Origin: Saccharum officinarum
Lineage: Eukaryota > Streptophyta > Magnoliopsida > Poales > Poaceae
DNA: 64,000 nt
Reading direction: 5' to 3'
Assembly (NCBI GenBank): GCA_020631735.1
Contig: CM036160.1
Location: forward strand, 8,214,746 to 8,278,745
Each line of letters begins with the position of its first letter. The first letter of the stretch is position 1. The notes below the pieces were generated by a model. The model did no database searches. It had not been told where the DNA came from and saw only the letters and a list, made by a program, of their open reading frames with translations. Positions 35,598 through 48,752 of the stretch are shown piece by piece. The position numbers were made by a program, and so were the translations under genes.

Positions 35598-35939
35598 GGG
35601 GTGTTTTAGTTCTCACCTAAAAATTTTTCACCCCATCACATCGAATGTTTAGACACATACATAGAATACTAAATGTAGACGGAAAAAAAACTAATTGCAC
35701 AGTTTGGTTGAAAACCATGAGACGAATCTTTCAAGCCTAATTAGTCCATGATTAGTCTTAAGTGATATAGTAACACACATGTACTAATAACGGCTTAATT
35801 AGGCTTAATAAATTCGTCTCGCAGTTTATAAACGAGTTATGTAATTAGTTTTTTTTTAGGATCAAAAACCCCTTCTAACATTACATAAAACATCCGATAT
35901 GACACCTGAAAACTTTTTACCTGCCAACTAAACACTCCC
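35598..35939. mobile_element. Second Tourist-like MITE, 110 bp downstream of the KCS stop
   Basis: It begins GGGGTGTTTTAGTTCTCACC and ends AACTAAACACTCCC, and shares the inner blocks of the MITE at 34641 (CACCCCATCACATCGAATG, GAGACGAATC, ACACATGT). TAA precedes it (35595-35597) but the right duplication is not preserved. Its position puts it in or next to the 3' untranslated region of the KCS gene. Confidence 0.8.
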
Positions 35940-36049
35940 GAGGAAGAACCGGAAAAAAAAAGACTACTGTAGTCGTAATAGCAGTAGCAGCAATCTTGTA
36001 GTTCGTTGTCCTCCGACCAGAGACGAACCAGAGTCCTCCTCGTCACTCG

Positions 36050-37956
36050 TCAGGACACGATGACGCTCTCCACCTTGGGCACCTCGACGGGGAACCTGTG
36101 AATCTCGTCCACCCATGGGTTCCCGACGGCGCTCTCCTTGACCGGATCAATCGTCCTTAGCGCGCGCCACACAGCACTATTACACTTGAAGCCCGACCCG
36201 AACGCGATCTGCCACGCGCGGTGTCCTCGCCGGACCCGGCCCTGCGCCTCCGTGTACGCGAGCCCGTACCAGAGCGAGCTACTAGACGTATTCCCCCAGC
36301 GGTAGAGCGTCATTCGCGACGGCTCCATGTGCCAGGGACTGAGCTCGAGGTTCTTCTCGATGGTGTCGAGCACAGCCCTCCCGCCGGCGTGGATGCAGAA
36401 GTGCTCGAACGCCATCTTGAAGTCCGGGATGTAGGGCCGGAGCCCGCGGACGCCGAACTCCCTGCGCGCGACGAGGGAGGCCAGGAACAGGATCTGCTCC
36501 GACATGGGCAACGCCAGCGGGCCCAGCGTCGTGATGTTGGTCTTGAGCGCCTCGCCGGCGACGGCCATGAGGTCTTTGGAGAGGGCGACTCCCACGCGCC
36601 CCGTCTCGTCCTCTGACTGGAACACGCACCGGTACGCGCGGTCGTCGGCGCCGTGGTGGGTACGGACGGTGTGAAGGAGATGGTATTTGGCGAGGCGGCG
36701 GTCGGAGGCGCGGTTGGTGAGGAGGACCGCGGCGCCGCCCATACGGAAGAGGCAGTTGGACATGAGCATCGAGCGGTTGTTGCCCCGGTACCAGTTCAGC
36801 GTGATGTTCTCCATGCTCACCACCAGCGCGTACGTGTTCCGGTGCACCTGTAACGACATTTTAGCCATGCATCGTCGTCGGTCAGGTTCAGCTGCTGAGG
36901 AAATCACAGAAAAAAAAGGAGCTAGGCTCGTTGCTGGTACGGTGGGGGTGGGCGCTCGCAGTACGCCAGTGGTGTTCTAGTCAGACGATGCTTGCATCGT
37001 CAAGCCAGCGCTCCTGACGTGCGCCATTTCGAGTGATTGGGTTGTGGGTGCACACAACCAAAGCAAGCAACCAGCAGCTGCGGTGGCTGAACCACCCCGA
37101 ACGCTCGTCAGTCGTCACACTCCCTCAGTACTCTTGATCGCAGACAGGATAGAGGAGAGGAAAAGGAAGGACACCATGGGTTTACCTGGAGCAGCTGCTT
37201 GGCGAGGTCGATGGAGATGAGCCCGGCGCTACACCCCATACCACCAAGGTTATAACTCGCGACGTTCCCACGGAGCTTGTAATGGTTAACAATCATGGCG
37301 GAGAGCGACGGCGTCGGGTTAAACAGGCTGCAGTTAACCACAACCACCCCAATATCCCTGGCGCGGACGCCCGTCTTTGCCAGCACCTGGTCGATGGCGC
37401 CGAACATGACGGCCTCGGCCTCGGCGCGTGCCTCCGCCATGCACGGGTTGGGCGGCAAGTTGAGCACGGCGCTGGGGAAGAACGTCCCCTGCCCTAGCCC
37501 GGACCGCTCTAGGATCTTCCGCTGGAACGCCAGGTTGTCGGCCGTGAACACCCCCGCCGCCTCCGACTGCCGCACGAACCTCTCCCGCGTCACCACGTGC
37601 TCGGCGCCGGGCTTGTAGCACGCGAAGTCGAGCAGGTACACGGCGCGCGGGCGACGCATCAGGTAGGCTGTGGCGAGGACGGCGGATAGGACCAGGAGGG
37701 AGATGGTGAAGGGTGGGTTGGCGGCGAACGCGGACCGGGCGGCGGCGGCGAGGTCGGAAGGGGTGTGGTGGAAGAGGCGGTGGAAGGCGTAGGCGACGGC
37801 CGGGGCGAGGAGGAGGTAGAGAGCGTTGGAGATTGCCAGGTGGTAGCACTGCTTCAGGGTGCTTGTACGGTGCCGCGCGTTCTTGATCGTGCTGGTGTTA
37901 GCGGTGCCGCCGGTGGCGGCGGCGGGAGCCGTGGTTTCTGGCTGCTGGCTGCTCAT
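36050..37956 (-). CDS. KCS: 3-ketoacyl-CoA synthase (very-long-chain fatty acid elongase condensing enzyme)
   Basis: Two exons, 37186-37956 (257 codons) and 36050-36847 (265 codons plus TGA), joined in phase 0 across a 338-bp intron with donor CAG/GTAAAC and acceptor TTACAG. The product is 522 aa, the normal KCS length. Two hydrophobic segments near residues 47-66 and 85-110 fit the N-terminal ER membrane anchors. The catalytic triad is present: Cys242 in [10 protein letters not shown], His410 in HFCIHAGG and Asn443 in [10 protein letters not shown], with the family's 168- and 33-residue spacings. The enzyme condenses malonyl-CoA with long-chain acyl-CoA, the first step of elongation toward waxes, suberin and very-long-chain lipids. 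I chose the ATG at 37956 (MSSQQPE); an in-frame ATG at 37992 would add 12 residues. The paralogue is not determinable. Confidence 0.93.
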
Positions 37957-38075
37957 GGCTAGCTGCTGGCGTGGTGGGTGGCGCGTCGGCAAGGCGAGTT
38001 AGCCCGCTGTGGTCGGAACTAGCTTGGGGGAGGGGGTGTGCGAGTTTGGAAGGTGTGGTGGAGAAGACGGCCGCG

Positions 38076-38088
38076 TATATATATATAG
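38076..38088 (-). promoter_or_regulatory. TATA box of the KCS gene
   Basis: On the minus strand CCTATATATATATAC lies about 125 bp before the chosen ATG, giving a leader of roughly 90 bases. The same TATA context is preserved in the pseudogene promoter at about 47082-47088. Confidence 0.7.
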
Positions 38089-38109
38089 GAGTCGCCGGGG
38101 CGGATGGAT

Positions 38110-38883
38110 GAGGGAGAGAGAGAGAGACCGCGCTTTGGTAGCGGATCGGACGGGACGGGAGGCAGAAGAAGCAGCAGCAGTTGCAGTTCGGATCGATCAG
38201 CAGCCGCTTTCGCTGCTGGTCGGCTCGCACACGCCACGCCACTAAATGCTTGTCAAACCAACGCTCCCAACGTGGCCATTTCGAGTGATTGGGTGATGGC
38301 GAATGAGTGCTGGGTGCACTTGATGCACTGCATGGTACGGTTTATACATGAACAGGACAAACGATTTCCAGTAGATCTGAAGCCCACTATATTTTTAATT
38401 TATATATAACTATTTGGTGATGACATCAACACGATACTGTCAAACTGATGACGACGCTCTTACTGGGCACGCGCACGCCAGGAGGACTAGCGACGCACGC
38501 GCGCTCGGCACAGTAGCAACACGGCACCGATTTTGATTCGTCAGTTGCGTTCCATCGTTTCTGGAGTCCGATTCCCTGGCTAGCTTTTTCCCAGGTTCAT
38601 TTAGCTTCTCGAGTCTAGTTATCATGTGTGTAATTTCTGTTTCTCAGATCTAGTTTTTTTTGCAAGCCATTTTTTACTCGAGCTTATTTATTTTTCTCTT
38701 TCGGAATAGCGGATGTGTGGGTAGCGAAAGGGCGGGGGGATAGTTTCACTTACATATATAAGTAGAAGTAATAAGTTAGAACATAAAATGGCACAAATCA
38801 AGTTTGAAAAAATAGCAGAGAGAAAATGTTTAATATGTAATCATTGGTTGGAATAAAAAAGCTATTCCGTCAAATGAGCAAAC
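38110..38883. other. KCS upstream region, no gene seen
   Basis: Contains a GA-rich tract (38110-38130), a segment near 38246-38300 that is repeated in the KCS intron, and otherwise nothing recognisable. Confidence 0.5.
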
Positions 38884-40030
38884 TGTGAAATTCAAGAACT
38901 TTATATTAACACATTTAAAACTTTGTACTTTAAATTTAGAACTTTGTAATTTAAAATATTGTTTTAAAAAAAATCAGAAACTTTATACTAGCACATTAAA
39001 TTTTATATTTCAAGATTTTAAACTTTGTAATTTCAAACTTTGCATTTTAAATACTGGCCCATTTAAAACTTATACTTTAAGACTTAAACTTTTTAATTTA
39101 AAACTTTTTTTAAAATAATTCAGGAACTTTATACTAGCACATTTAAAACTTTGTATTTCAAGGTTTAAAACTTTATATTTCAAAATCAGGAACTATATAC
39201 TAGCACATTTAAACTTTATACTCTAAGATCTAAAACTTTATAATTTCAAACTTTATTTTTACAATAAAGGAACTTTATACTAGCACATTTAAAACTTTGT
39301 ATTTCAAGGTTTAAAACTTTGTAATTCCAAACTTTACATTTTAAATTCATAAACTTTATATTGGCCCATTTAAAACTTTGAACTTTAAGATTTAAATTTT
39401 GTAATTTAAAACTTTATTTTTAAAATTCAGAAACTTTATACTAGCACATTTAAAACTTTGTATTTCAAGGTATAAAACATTGTAATTTCGGACTTTACAT
39501 TTTAAATTCAGGAACTTTATAGTGGCACATTTAAAACTTTGTACTTTAAGATTTAAACATTGTAATTTAAAAGTTTATTTTAAAATTCAAGAACTTTATA
39601 CTAGCACATTTTAAACTTTGTATTTCAAGATTTTAAAATTTACATTTTAAATTTAGGAACTATTTACTAGCACATTTAAACCTTATACTCGAAAACTTAA
39701 AACTTTATAATTGCAAACTTTATTTTAAAATTGAGGAACTTTATACTAGCACATTTAAACCATTGTAATTTCAAACTTTATATTTTAAATTTAGAAACTT
39801 TATAATAGCATATTTAAAACGTTATAAACTTTGTACGGCACTTTGAGATTTCAAAACTCTACACCTAAATTCAGGAACTTTATTTTAGCTCATTTCAAAC
39901 TTTGTACTGATATGCTATGAAGTTTGTACACCTAAAAATGGAACTTTGTAATTTGAAACTTTGCAGTCCATATTTTAGAACTTTGTACTATAACATTTGA
40001 AACTTTATACTTCTAGGAACAAAACTTTAT
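38884..40030. repeat. AT-rich minisatellite, unit about 80 bp (some about 65 bp)
   Basis: About 14 diverged copies share the phrase AACTTTATACTAGCACATTT followed by AAAACTTTGTATTTCAAG and TAATTTCAAACTTTA. The TAGCAC marks lie at about 39136, 39200, 39281, 39442, 39522, 39601, 39667 and 39746. It is noncoding, despite a 77-codon frame at its left edge. Confidence 0.85.
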
Positions 40031-40802
40031 CATCACGAAAATTGTTTCGAAACATATCCAACATGGATCTACTTTTATAGATCTAGTCATAATGGACGTA
40101 ATGGCGAAAACGGAATTAAAAATATATGCTTGACAAGAAAGTTATCATATTTTAAAGTTTATATACTATTTGCAAATGCCAAAAAAGCATATCTGATACA
40201 GAGCACCTGGTCCGCTCCCCTCCCCGCATCTCCATCCACGCTCAGTCCCCGGTCCCCCCATACGCCACATATCTGTATACTGTTATATGGTGGATTCTCC
40301 ATGTGCCATGCGTACGTGCACTGTTATATGGTAGAGCGCACGCGCGTCAACTAGTGATTGGGAACTGACGATGATATGTAAGTTAGACAATCAGAAGTTG
40401 ATTACTAATCGGAATGTTCCATTTTCGCTTTCAACCCTTCAAGGCAAAATTTGCCAAACCCTTTCAACTTTTTACGAAGCCAAAGTTTGCTAAACTTTTC
40501 CAAAATTCTAAGCTTTTGAAAACTTCCAAACTGCTCCAAATGTTTGTTAAACTTTCTTTATATTTTGTTCCCTACTACAGGAATGGTTTGTAGGGGCGAC
40601 TGGTGAGACTTTGTAGAGGCGGCTCAGTCAGCCGCCCCTACCATACCGTCTCTACAAATCATGTATTTGTAGGGGCGGTTTCCAGACCGCCCATACAAAT
40701 CGATTTATAGAGGTGGTTGGTGTTACCAGCCGCCCCACCCCTATAATACGTATTTATAGGGGCGGTCCCCTACAGTACATTTTTCTGCAAAAAAATTAAA
40801 TT

Positions 40803-41264
<462 letters not shown>

Positions 41265-41480
41265 TAGGGTTATATATAAAATTCAAATTTGACCAGAACA
41301 TATATAATTCAAATCTGACTGCAAGCACAAGAGCATTATATAAACTAACATTACAAGTCTAATTCACAAGAATATATACAATCCATCATTATATAGACAT
41401 AGTTCACAAGTCTCATTCATTCCATAAGTCCAAACCATCCCACAAGGTAAGACCAATGTCAAATTCCATACACATTGTTA

Positions 41481-42030
41481 TCAACGGCCTAGAGCTAGCC
41501 ATTCAGTCTCACGAAGGTGTTCGTACTGAGGATTTCCACCTAAGTCGGAAGCTCGGTCATGGTAGGCGCCTTTGACATGTACAATCTGGTCCAACATGAA
41601 GTTGCAAAGGTCATCGACGAGCTCTAAGAGTTTGTCATACTTGTATGGGTCCATTTTCATTTCTTTCTCATCTTTCCACTACAAGAGAACAAGTTTCGGT
41701 TTAATGTTTGATAACATATACAAAGTTTTTATATTACGGGTGAAGAGGTTCAAACTTACCCTTAAGGGGTGTCTTCTGTAGGCACCGATGTTACTCATCA
41801 TAGAACATACATAATATCCACAATGTAGACTCCCAGACTTCTGCTTGGGGCACTGTGTTTTGCATATGAAAATGTTAAGTAATGCTTTTGACAGTAATGT
41901 AATGGAGTACTAAAGTGAGTTACACTTACCGCACATAGTATTTTCATAGCCAACCTTTCCTTCCTTACTGGATCATGCCTTCTGTGATGTCTAGTGACAT
42001 AGAACCTGAATGCTCTATTCGAATGAAATC
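41481..42030 (-). pseudogene. C-terminal exons of a Ulp1-like cysteine protease carried by a CACTA element
   Basis: Three exon-like pieces lie on the minus strand: about 41930-42030 (FRFYVTRHHRRHDPVRKERL), 41760-41852 and 41481-41678 (ending DLGGNPQYEHLRETEWLALG). The middle exon contains QKSGSLHCGYYVCSMM, with the Gln and the catalytic Cys pattern of the C48 (Ulp1/SENP) peptidases. Splice sites are good (acceptors CACAG and TGTAG). The upstream His/Asp part is missing, replaced by the LTR. Ulp1-like genes are common cargo of grass CACTA elements (Kaonashi/CACTA-Ulp1). The fragment cannot be active alone. Confidence 0.65.
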
Positions 42031-42034
42031 GCGA

Positions 42035-45000
42035 GGGATTTATCAAACTTAAACCCGTATAATTTATCAAACTTAAACCCGTATAACCCGAGATTCCGTG
42101 AAATCACGAGGGATTTCAAACCAACCAACTTACAACCAAGATCGTACTGATTTAGCAGCCACAGTTCACATGATACGTAGAGTTCACAATAAAAGTGGAG
42201 TACATCGGAGTTCGGAATAAAAGTTATTACAACACAGTTCAAAATAACATAGCGGAAGCAAGTAGTTTTACACACACTCTTAGTTCAAATACAGTGCCAG
42301 TAGATAGTCATGGTCCACAAAAGCATTAGATAAGACGAACAGAGTGACCCTTGCCCAAGGTCCTAGTTGTCGCCCATCGCCGGATACAGACAGTTGGAGC
42401 AGTACCCATAGTACATCTGACCATCTGCAACAACAATGGGAACAACGCCCTGAGTACGAGAATGTACTCAGCTAGACTTACCCGTCATAAACCAGAAATA
42501 AAGGACACCAAGGATCATGCAAGGCTTTATAGATTGGACTGGCTTGACCCATTTACGAAAAGCATAAGTTGTTATGAAAAACTATACCAGTACTTTTTGC
42601 ATCACTTTTTAGTATAACCTATTCAAGCTAGGTAAGCATCTATTGCTAGAACAATCACTTGATTCATCATTAACAATCTAGATTACCATATCTGGTTTAG
42701 CGTTTCCAACATCATTCACTTAACCATCAGTGTTCCATTAATGTTACTACGATGCAATAGCTCGAGTCAAGTGCTCACTAACCGGGAGCGACGGCGATTT
42801 GAATTGAATTCCTATCCAGCTGGAGATTTATTCCTCACACAAACCCTGCTTTCCCCGTCAGGGTCGCGTAGATCACCAATGACACTTTTCAAGAAGCCGT
42901 GGGATAACAATCATGGATCGCACTACCTAGGGACCGCCCGACTGCCAGGACGCACCTTGGGCTTACTCTTCGCGTCCCCGTTACATCCCCTTCAACACCA
43001 GTCTGCCAACCCGAGTTTATCCCGGCTCGAAAAGTGTCACTAGCTTCGCGGTCGAAAGATACTTTATTCGGCCAGCTAAATGCGAGGCATGCGTTCAACA
43101 TGACAAGAGGGACGAGCAACGATCGGTCCTTAATCGACACAGACGGAATCACTATAGTCCAAAACCCTATAAGACTCCGCCCGGTCTTCATTTATCCATC
43201 AACACTTGGTTACTTTTTATGATCACAATTACAGCTAACCATAACCCGGTATCCATCTATAACTTGCAGGTGACAGGAAATCACCCGACTTCTACCGGTC
43301 TAAGCATGGCTAAGCAATTCACTCGATCCTGACCTAACGGGGTGAAAGATAATCCGGTGGCCAAGGTAATAATGCAACAACGGTTTCACGCAACTCCTAT
43401 AACTTAATGCAAGTATATATATAACTATAGTTCATGTAGTAAGGAACAACTTTTATAAAATAGGAGACTTAAAATGCTCCGGGGCTTGCCTTTTTCGAAC
43501 GAGCTAGGATGGTGGTCGACGCACTCTGGCAGCTCTTCGCCTGACTCTTCCTCCTCGGGCACCTCCTGTGTCTGGGGCTCCTGCGGATCCGTCCAAGCTT
43601 GTTCCTCTGGTACTGCTACCTGCGACTCCTCCTGCGATCCTGTATGATGCAAGTGCATAAGTCATCATGCGAATGATGCATCGGATTGTGGTGGAGTGCT
43701 TTGATGACATGAGATGCAGATGAGCACATGGAATGAGCAGTTTGAATATAATTATTCCTTCTACAAGGTAGTCAACGTCATCCAAGAACATGTACCCTAA
43801 AACATGCACCTTATCCTTATATTAGTTAGCCTACCATCTACACATACAAGTGAACCTAAGCTACCAAAGCTTACCAACCTAACTCATCCATAACATCAGC
43901 AAGGCATAATGATGCTTCAAAGATACACCAAACATATTTTATTTCTCTTAATTTCTCATAAGGAATAATATTTTATTCCCTATTTAACTAGGGTTACACA
44001 CCAACACCTATTTTTGGTGTAGATAAAAATCTACAAAAATTACAGTAGATTACTCTTACCCTAAATAACCTACTACTAAATTTTCATGAGAATGGCCTAT
44101 GTAAAACTGCTTGTACAAAATAAACAAGTTATAGCCTAAATATGAACATGAAATTATTTTGTACTAGGAAAAATATCAAACAACAGATTTCACATTTTTC
44201 CTATGTTACTAACAGTAAACTAACATACTACAAAAATTATCACATGTATGTTCTATACAAATTTAGCTCTCTACTAAAAATAACAAAGATTATCAATTAA
44301 AGGCATTTGAACTACACTTCAAAATTTTCTCACAGAACATGCTTCACTAATATTTTTCCTAGAAATTACATTACAAATAAAGATTAAAGCAACAAGAATC
44401 ACATTTTTCCCTTCATTATTTTATTTACTACACATTTTCTAAGATATCAGCATTTATAGCAATTAAATAAACCTACACAGAAAAGTGTCAACAATTTATC
44501 ATGAAATATTTTTAAACTGTAGAACTATCCAAGAGGAACATTTCAAAATTTGTCTCATCATTTTTGGAGCTATAAATCTGGAGATATGATTTTTGAAAGC
44601 CTTTTCAACATTTCTGAAAATCATTTTCTTTAAAACTAAAAGTCTATCCGGCCTTTAACGCTACGTGCACCCCGCTGCTACACACCGAACCAAAACACCG
44701 AGACAAACAGGCGGGCCCAGGAGTCAAGCGGGACCCACAGGTCAGCCGGAGGGGAGGCCAGCAGGGGCATCGCCGGCCGGAGCTCACCGGCGGCGAGCCC
44801 ACGTGCGGCGCTGGCGACACCAGTGTGCTCAGCACAACGAGCCGCACCGACCGGTGCTCGGTCTTGGCTGGGTGGCCTACCGGAGCGAGCTCGCCAACGC
44901 GCATGGCGGCACGACGGTGCGGCTCGTCGGCGGGAGCTCGACTCCGGCCATGGCAAGGCGGGCAGGGAGGCGCTACGGCTTCGCGGGAGGGAGGCGAAAC

Positions 45001-46008
45001 TACTGACCGCGATAGGGAGGAAGAAGGAGGGGTGGAACAGAAAGATTGCCGTAGCCACGAACTCCGGCGAGCGGCGGTGAAGAGCGGCCGGCCAAAATTG
45101 GCCTCCTCACCTTGACAAAGGCGACCGCTGGAGGGAGCACGAGGTAGAGCGAAGGGAGGCGGAGCAATGGCCGCAAGGAATCGGACGCGGGCGCGGCAGT
45201 AGCGGTCAACGGCGGTGGCGGAGCTCCGGGAGCCGGCAATGGCGCGGCTGCTGCTGGCGAGCTGCTGCGGAGCGAGAGGAGGGAATGGAGGGCGTGCAGC
45301 CGAGGGAGGAGCGGGCGCGGGTTCAAGGCGCGTGGCGCGGGGGACGCGGGGGCCACCCGGGTTGCGTGTCGCGCGGCGTCGCCGTCGTTCGGCCACGCGG
45401 CGGCCGAGCTCTGCCGCGGCGCCACGGCGTCGCGCGCGCGCGGGCGGCAGGCGCGGACGCGGGCGCGGGCCGGGCTGCCAGCTCGGGTGGGCCGAAAGGG
45501 TGGCTGCGGCCCACTAAAGTGAAAAAAACCGAATTTTCTTTTATAAATAAATTTTCAGATTTCTATATTTGTTTCAAATTTGAATTTGAAGATGAAAAAG
45601 AGGTTTTCAGAACTTTTGCCCAAAATAAAAGTTGTTCAAAATTTAATTCTCTACAACTTTCATGTAGGGCACTTTTTAAAATTCTCAACAGATTTTGAAT
45701 TTAGGATTTAAAGCTAAGTTGTTAATAAAAAAATTTGTTTAGAATATTTTTAAAACAAAATTTGAGAAAAACTTGAATTCAAGAATTGCTCCAAAAATCA
45801 TGTTAATTTATTCTAGATTATTTAAAATTGTAGCTACACAAAGTTTCACCACTCTTTAGCACTTGAATGCAGAATTTGGGTTTTAAGTAATTGTTTTTCA
45901 ACTTTAAATTTAAAAGGGTCTATACTACATGCAATGATAACCATGTATGAGATGATTATGACTAATGCTTTGGATGCTAATGCATGCTTAACACCCAGGG
46001 GTGTTACA
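42035..46008 (-). mobile_element. Old Tekay-like LTR, minus orientation, 3' end truncated
   Basis: On the minus strand it starts TGTAACACCCC at 46008. It follows the same order of landmarks as the young LTR at 48781-53600: TGTAACA start, GC-rich block (44650-45520), acidic mini-frame (43425-43658), ACCGGGAGCGACGGCGATT (42778-42800), the CTGAGTA..CTCAG region (42455) and the GGTTTGAAATCC segment (42115). The last about 100 bp of LTR are missing and a duplicated 24-bp stretch (TTTATCAAACTTAAACCCGT) sits at the broken end. It is clearly diverged from the young LTR. Confidence 0.75.
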
Positions 46009-46088
46009 GTGGCATCTCAAGAGACGGTGAAAATATCTCCCTGTCCTCAACAACTCGCTCCAAAATATCACCCCATCCTCAAAAACTC

Positions 46089-47150
46089 GCTGCGGTGGCT
46101 GAACCCCCCGAACGCTCTCGTCACTTGTCACACTCTCTCATCTCTCGATCGCAGATAGAGGAAAGGAAAAAATGATCCGATCGATCGGTTTACTTGGAGT
46201 AGCTGCTTGGCGAGGTCGATGGAGATGAGCCTGGCACTACACCCCATACCACCAAGATTATAACTTGCAACATTCCCACGGAGCTTGTAATGGTTAACAA
46301 TCATGGCAGAGAGCGACAGCGCCATCGGGTTAAACAGGCTGTAGTTGACCAATAAACCCCAATATCCCTGGCGCGGATGCCCGTCTTTGCCAGCACCTGG
46401 TAGATGGTGCCGAACATGACGGCCTTAGCCTCGACACGTGCCTCCGCCATGCACGGGTTGGGCGGTGCGTTCAGCACGGCACTAGGGAAGAACGTCCCCT
46501 GCCCGATCACCGACCAGGATCTTCCACTGGAACGCCAGGTTGTCTGGCGTGAACACCCCCACCATCTCTGATTGCCACAAGAACCTCTCCTGCGTCACCA
46601 CATGCTCGGGACCGGGTTTGTAGCACGCCAAGTTGAGGAGGTAGACCACGTGCGGGCGGCGCATCAGGTACGCTATGGAGAGGACTACGGAGAGGACTAG
46701 GAGGAAGATGGTGAGGGGAGGGTTGGCAGTGGTGGCAGAGTGGGTGGCGGTAGCGAGGTCGGAAGGGGTGTGGTGGGAGAGGCGGTGGAAGGCATAGGCG
46801 ATGGCCGGGGCAAGCAGGGGGTAGAGAGCGTTGGAGATCACTAGGTGGTAGCCCTGCTTCAGGGTGCTTGTAAGGTGGCACGCGTTCTTAATCATGCTGG
46901 TGTTGGTGGTGGCGCTCTTGCAGGAGGCGGCGGCAGTAACCGTGGGTTCGGGCTGCTCGCTGCTCATGGCTAGCTGCTGGCGTGGTGGATGGCACGCTGG
47001 CAAGGCGAGCTAGCCAATGTGGCCGGAGAGAGTGAGGGGGACGTGCGAGTTTTCAAGGTGTGGTGGAGAAGACAACCATGAATATATAGGAGTCGCGCGG
47101 GGCGGATGGATGGGTAAGACCGAAGACCGGAACAGAGAGAGAGAGATTGG
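46089..47150 (-). pseudogene. Partial KCS duplicate: promoter, leader and exon 1 only
   Basis: The ATG at 46967 starts a sequence clearly homologous to exon 1 of the gene at 36-38 kb, including MSSEQPEP, the two hydrophobic segments and [19 protein letters not shown] with the catalytic Cys. At least two frame breaks occur, near 46510 and near 46350. The exon-1 donor (GTAAAC) and about 100 bp of intron are kept, but exon 2 is absent. Homology to the parent also covers the TATA region to about 47150. The intron homology ends at 46089, close to the old LTR at 46008. The copy cannot make an active enzyme, because the His and Asn of the triad lie in exon 2. Confidence 0.9.
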
Positions 47151-48324
47151 CTAGCGTGGGTGGGGGCATCGGAGCGGGGTTGGCCAGGTGGGTGCAACCA
47201 CTCGAGCGACCATTAAGATACTGATGGCGCAGGGAGGGCGGGGAACGGCCGGCCAGCCCTGCCCAGTCTGGTTAAATATGCGCCCCTGCCTATGCGTGCG
47301 TGAATAGCGACAGGCGACTACTTGCTGGGTCGTGCGCGGCAGTCCAGGCCTGTCCTGATGACGCGCGCCATGGCATCGGGCATGGCACGGGCAGGCGCGG
47401 TTGGGTTTTGGTTCTTCCAGAGTGGTGCATGCGGCTGCTGGTTGATTAGCGGGCCAGGCGCGTTGCCGACTTGCCATGCGCTACCAGTTAGTATGGTCGT
47501 GCTACGGCCTATCTATGGCGCCCAACGTGCGCGTGCTGTGGACTGGGGCCATCGTGCTGATGCCTGCCACGACCATGGCACGCATGACATGACGAGCGAA
47601 TTGGTTTCGTCGTTGGCACATTTTGTTGGGTAGGTTCTCGCTGCTGCACTGTATTGTACTATGGTGGTGTTTGAATCCATTTTCCATGGACGAAACAGTC
47701 TAGCAGGGCTAAAGTTTAGAGGATAAAGTTTAGGGGCTAAACTTTAGTCCTTCATCATACAATGACAGATTTACCCCTCATTTAATCAAGGCATGCACAT
47801 CAGAGAGCTGCGAGCATGTTGGAGGCCGGTGCCGATCTAGATCTAGGAAGGTGAGGGCGTCCGCCGTCGGGATGGGAGAGGGCCGCCGTAGTCACCATCA
47901 TCGTGGGGGAGGACAGCCGCGACCGCTGGTGCCAAGGTGAACCTAGAGGGCGCCGCCATTGCCGAGGTGAACCTAGAGGGCGCCGCCACTGCAGAGGTGG
48001 CCATGGAGGGCCGCCACAGTCACTACCGCCGTGTAGGGAAGGTTGGAGGAGGCGCCGCCGGTCACAGGGGAGCGGGGCCGCCTCTGGCCGCATCGTGGGG
48101 GAGGGGGCAGGGCCGCCGCCGGTTGCCGAGGAGTAGGATTGCTGGTGGCAGGAGAAGTGAGGCTTCTGGCGGCGGGAGGAGCGCCACACCATGTGCAGAT
48201 CTAGCTATGAGGAGAGAGAAATGGAGGGCAGGGCGCGGGTGGGTGGGTGGGTGGGGGTTATGGGCGTCCAGCTTGCCCCAAGGCGTTTTAGCCAAGTTTC
48301 GGTCCACCTGAGTGGCAAATGGAC
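47151..48324. other. No gene seen; GC-rich low-complexity sequence and MITE fragment
   Basis: 47706-47757 carries GGGCTAAAGTTTAG..CTAAACTTTAGTCC, typical of a MITE terminus. 47930-48010 has two tandem copies of a unit with GTGAACCTAGAGGGCGCCGCC. 47800-48190 is GC-rich with several fortuitous frames. Confidence 0.5.
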
Positions 48325-48751
48325 TGTGGGGGATATACCCCCGGATACCCTCATGGCTATACATGGGCCGCACGATCCGAGGTGGCCTGGCCCATAAGAT
48401 CAAGGCGTGCACCACAAGGCTACAAGGTGTACTAGATATTGTAATAGTACCAAATCGGATACTTTACTTGTAACCCTCCTCCTCCAGAGTATATAAGGAG
48501 AGGAAGGGGTCCCCTAGAGGACAGGTCATATATCTCATAAAACCCCAGAGAGGAATCTATCTCATCCTCAATCAATACAAAATAACAGGACACATGACGT
48601 AGGTATTACGCCATAATGGCGGCCGAACCTGTATAAATCTTGTGTCTTGTGTCCTGTTACCATCCGGTTCGTATCTTGCGCACCTGTCTACTGACTAATC
48701 TACCATCACGGGCATACCCCTCGATGGACTGCCGACCACATTTCGTCGATA
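48325..48751 (+). mobile_element. LTR (427 bp) of a RIRE2-like Ty3/gypsy element
   Basis: It begins TGTGGGGGATATACCCCCGG and ends TTTCGTCGATA, where a TA end replaces the expected CA. A TATA box (GTATATAAGG, about 48489-48498) sits inside. Directly after it the sequence TGGCGTGCCAGGTAGGGG is a primer-binding site of the type seen in RIRE2/Tat-like grass elements. The rest of the element is not seen because the Tekay element is inserted 29 bp downstream. It is the 5' LTR of a plus-strand element whose body should lie beyond 64000, or a cut solo fragment. Confidence 0.75.
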
Positions 48752-48752
48752 G

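Noticed and set aside
36221..36629. Frames opposite and alternative to KCS exon 2
   Set aside because: Shadows of the GC-rich KCS coding sequence; the minus-strand frame carries the catalytic residues.
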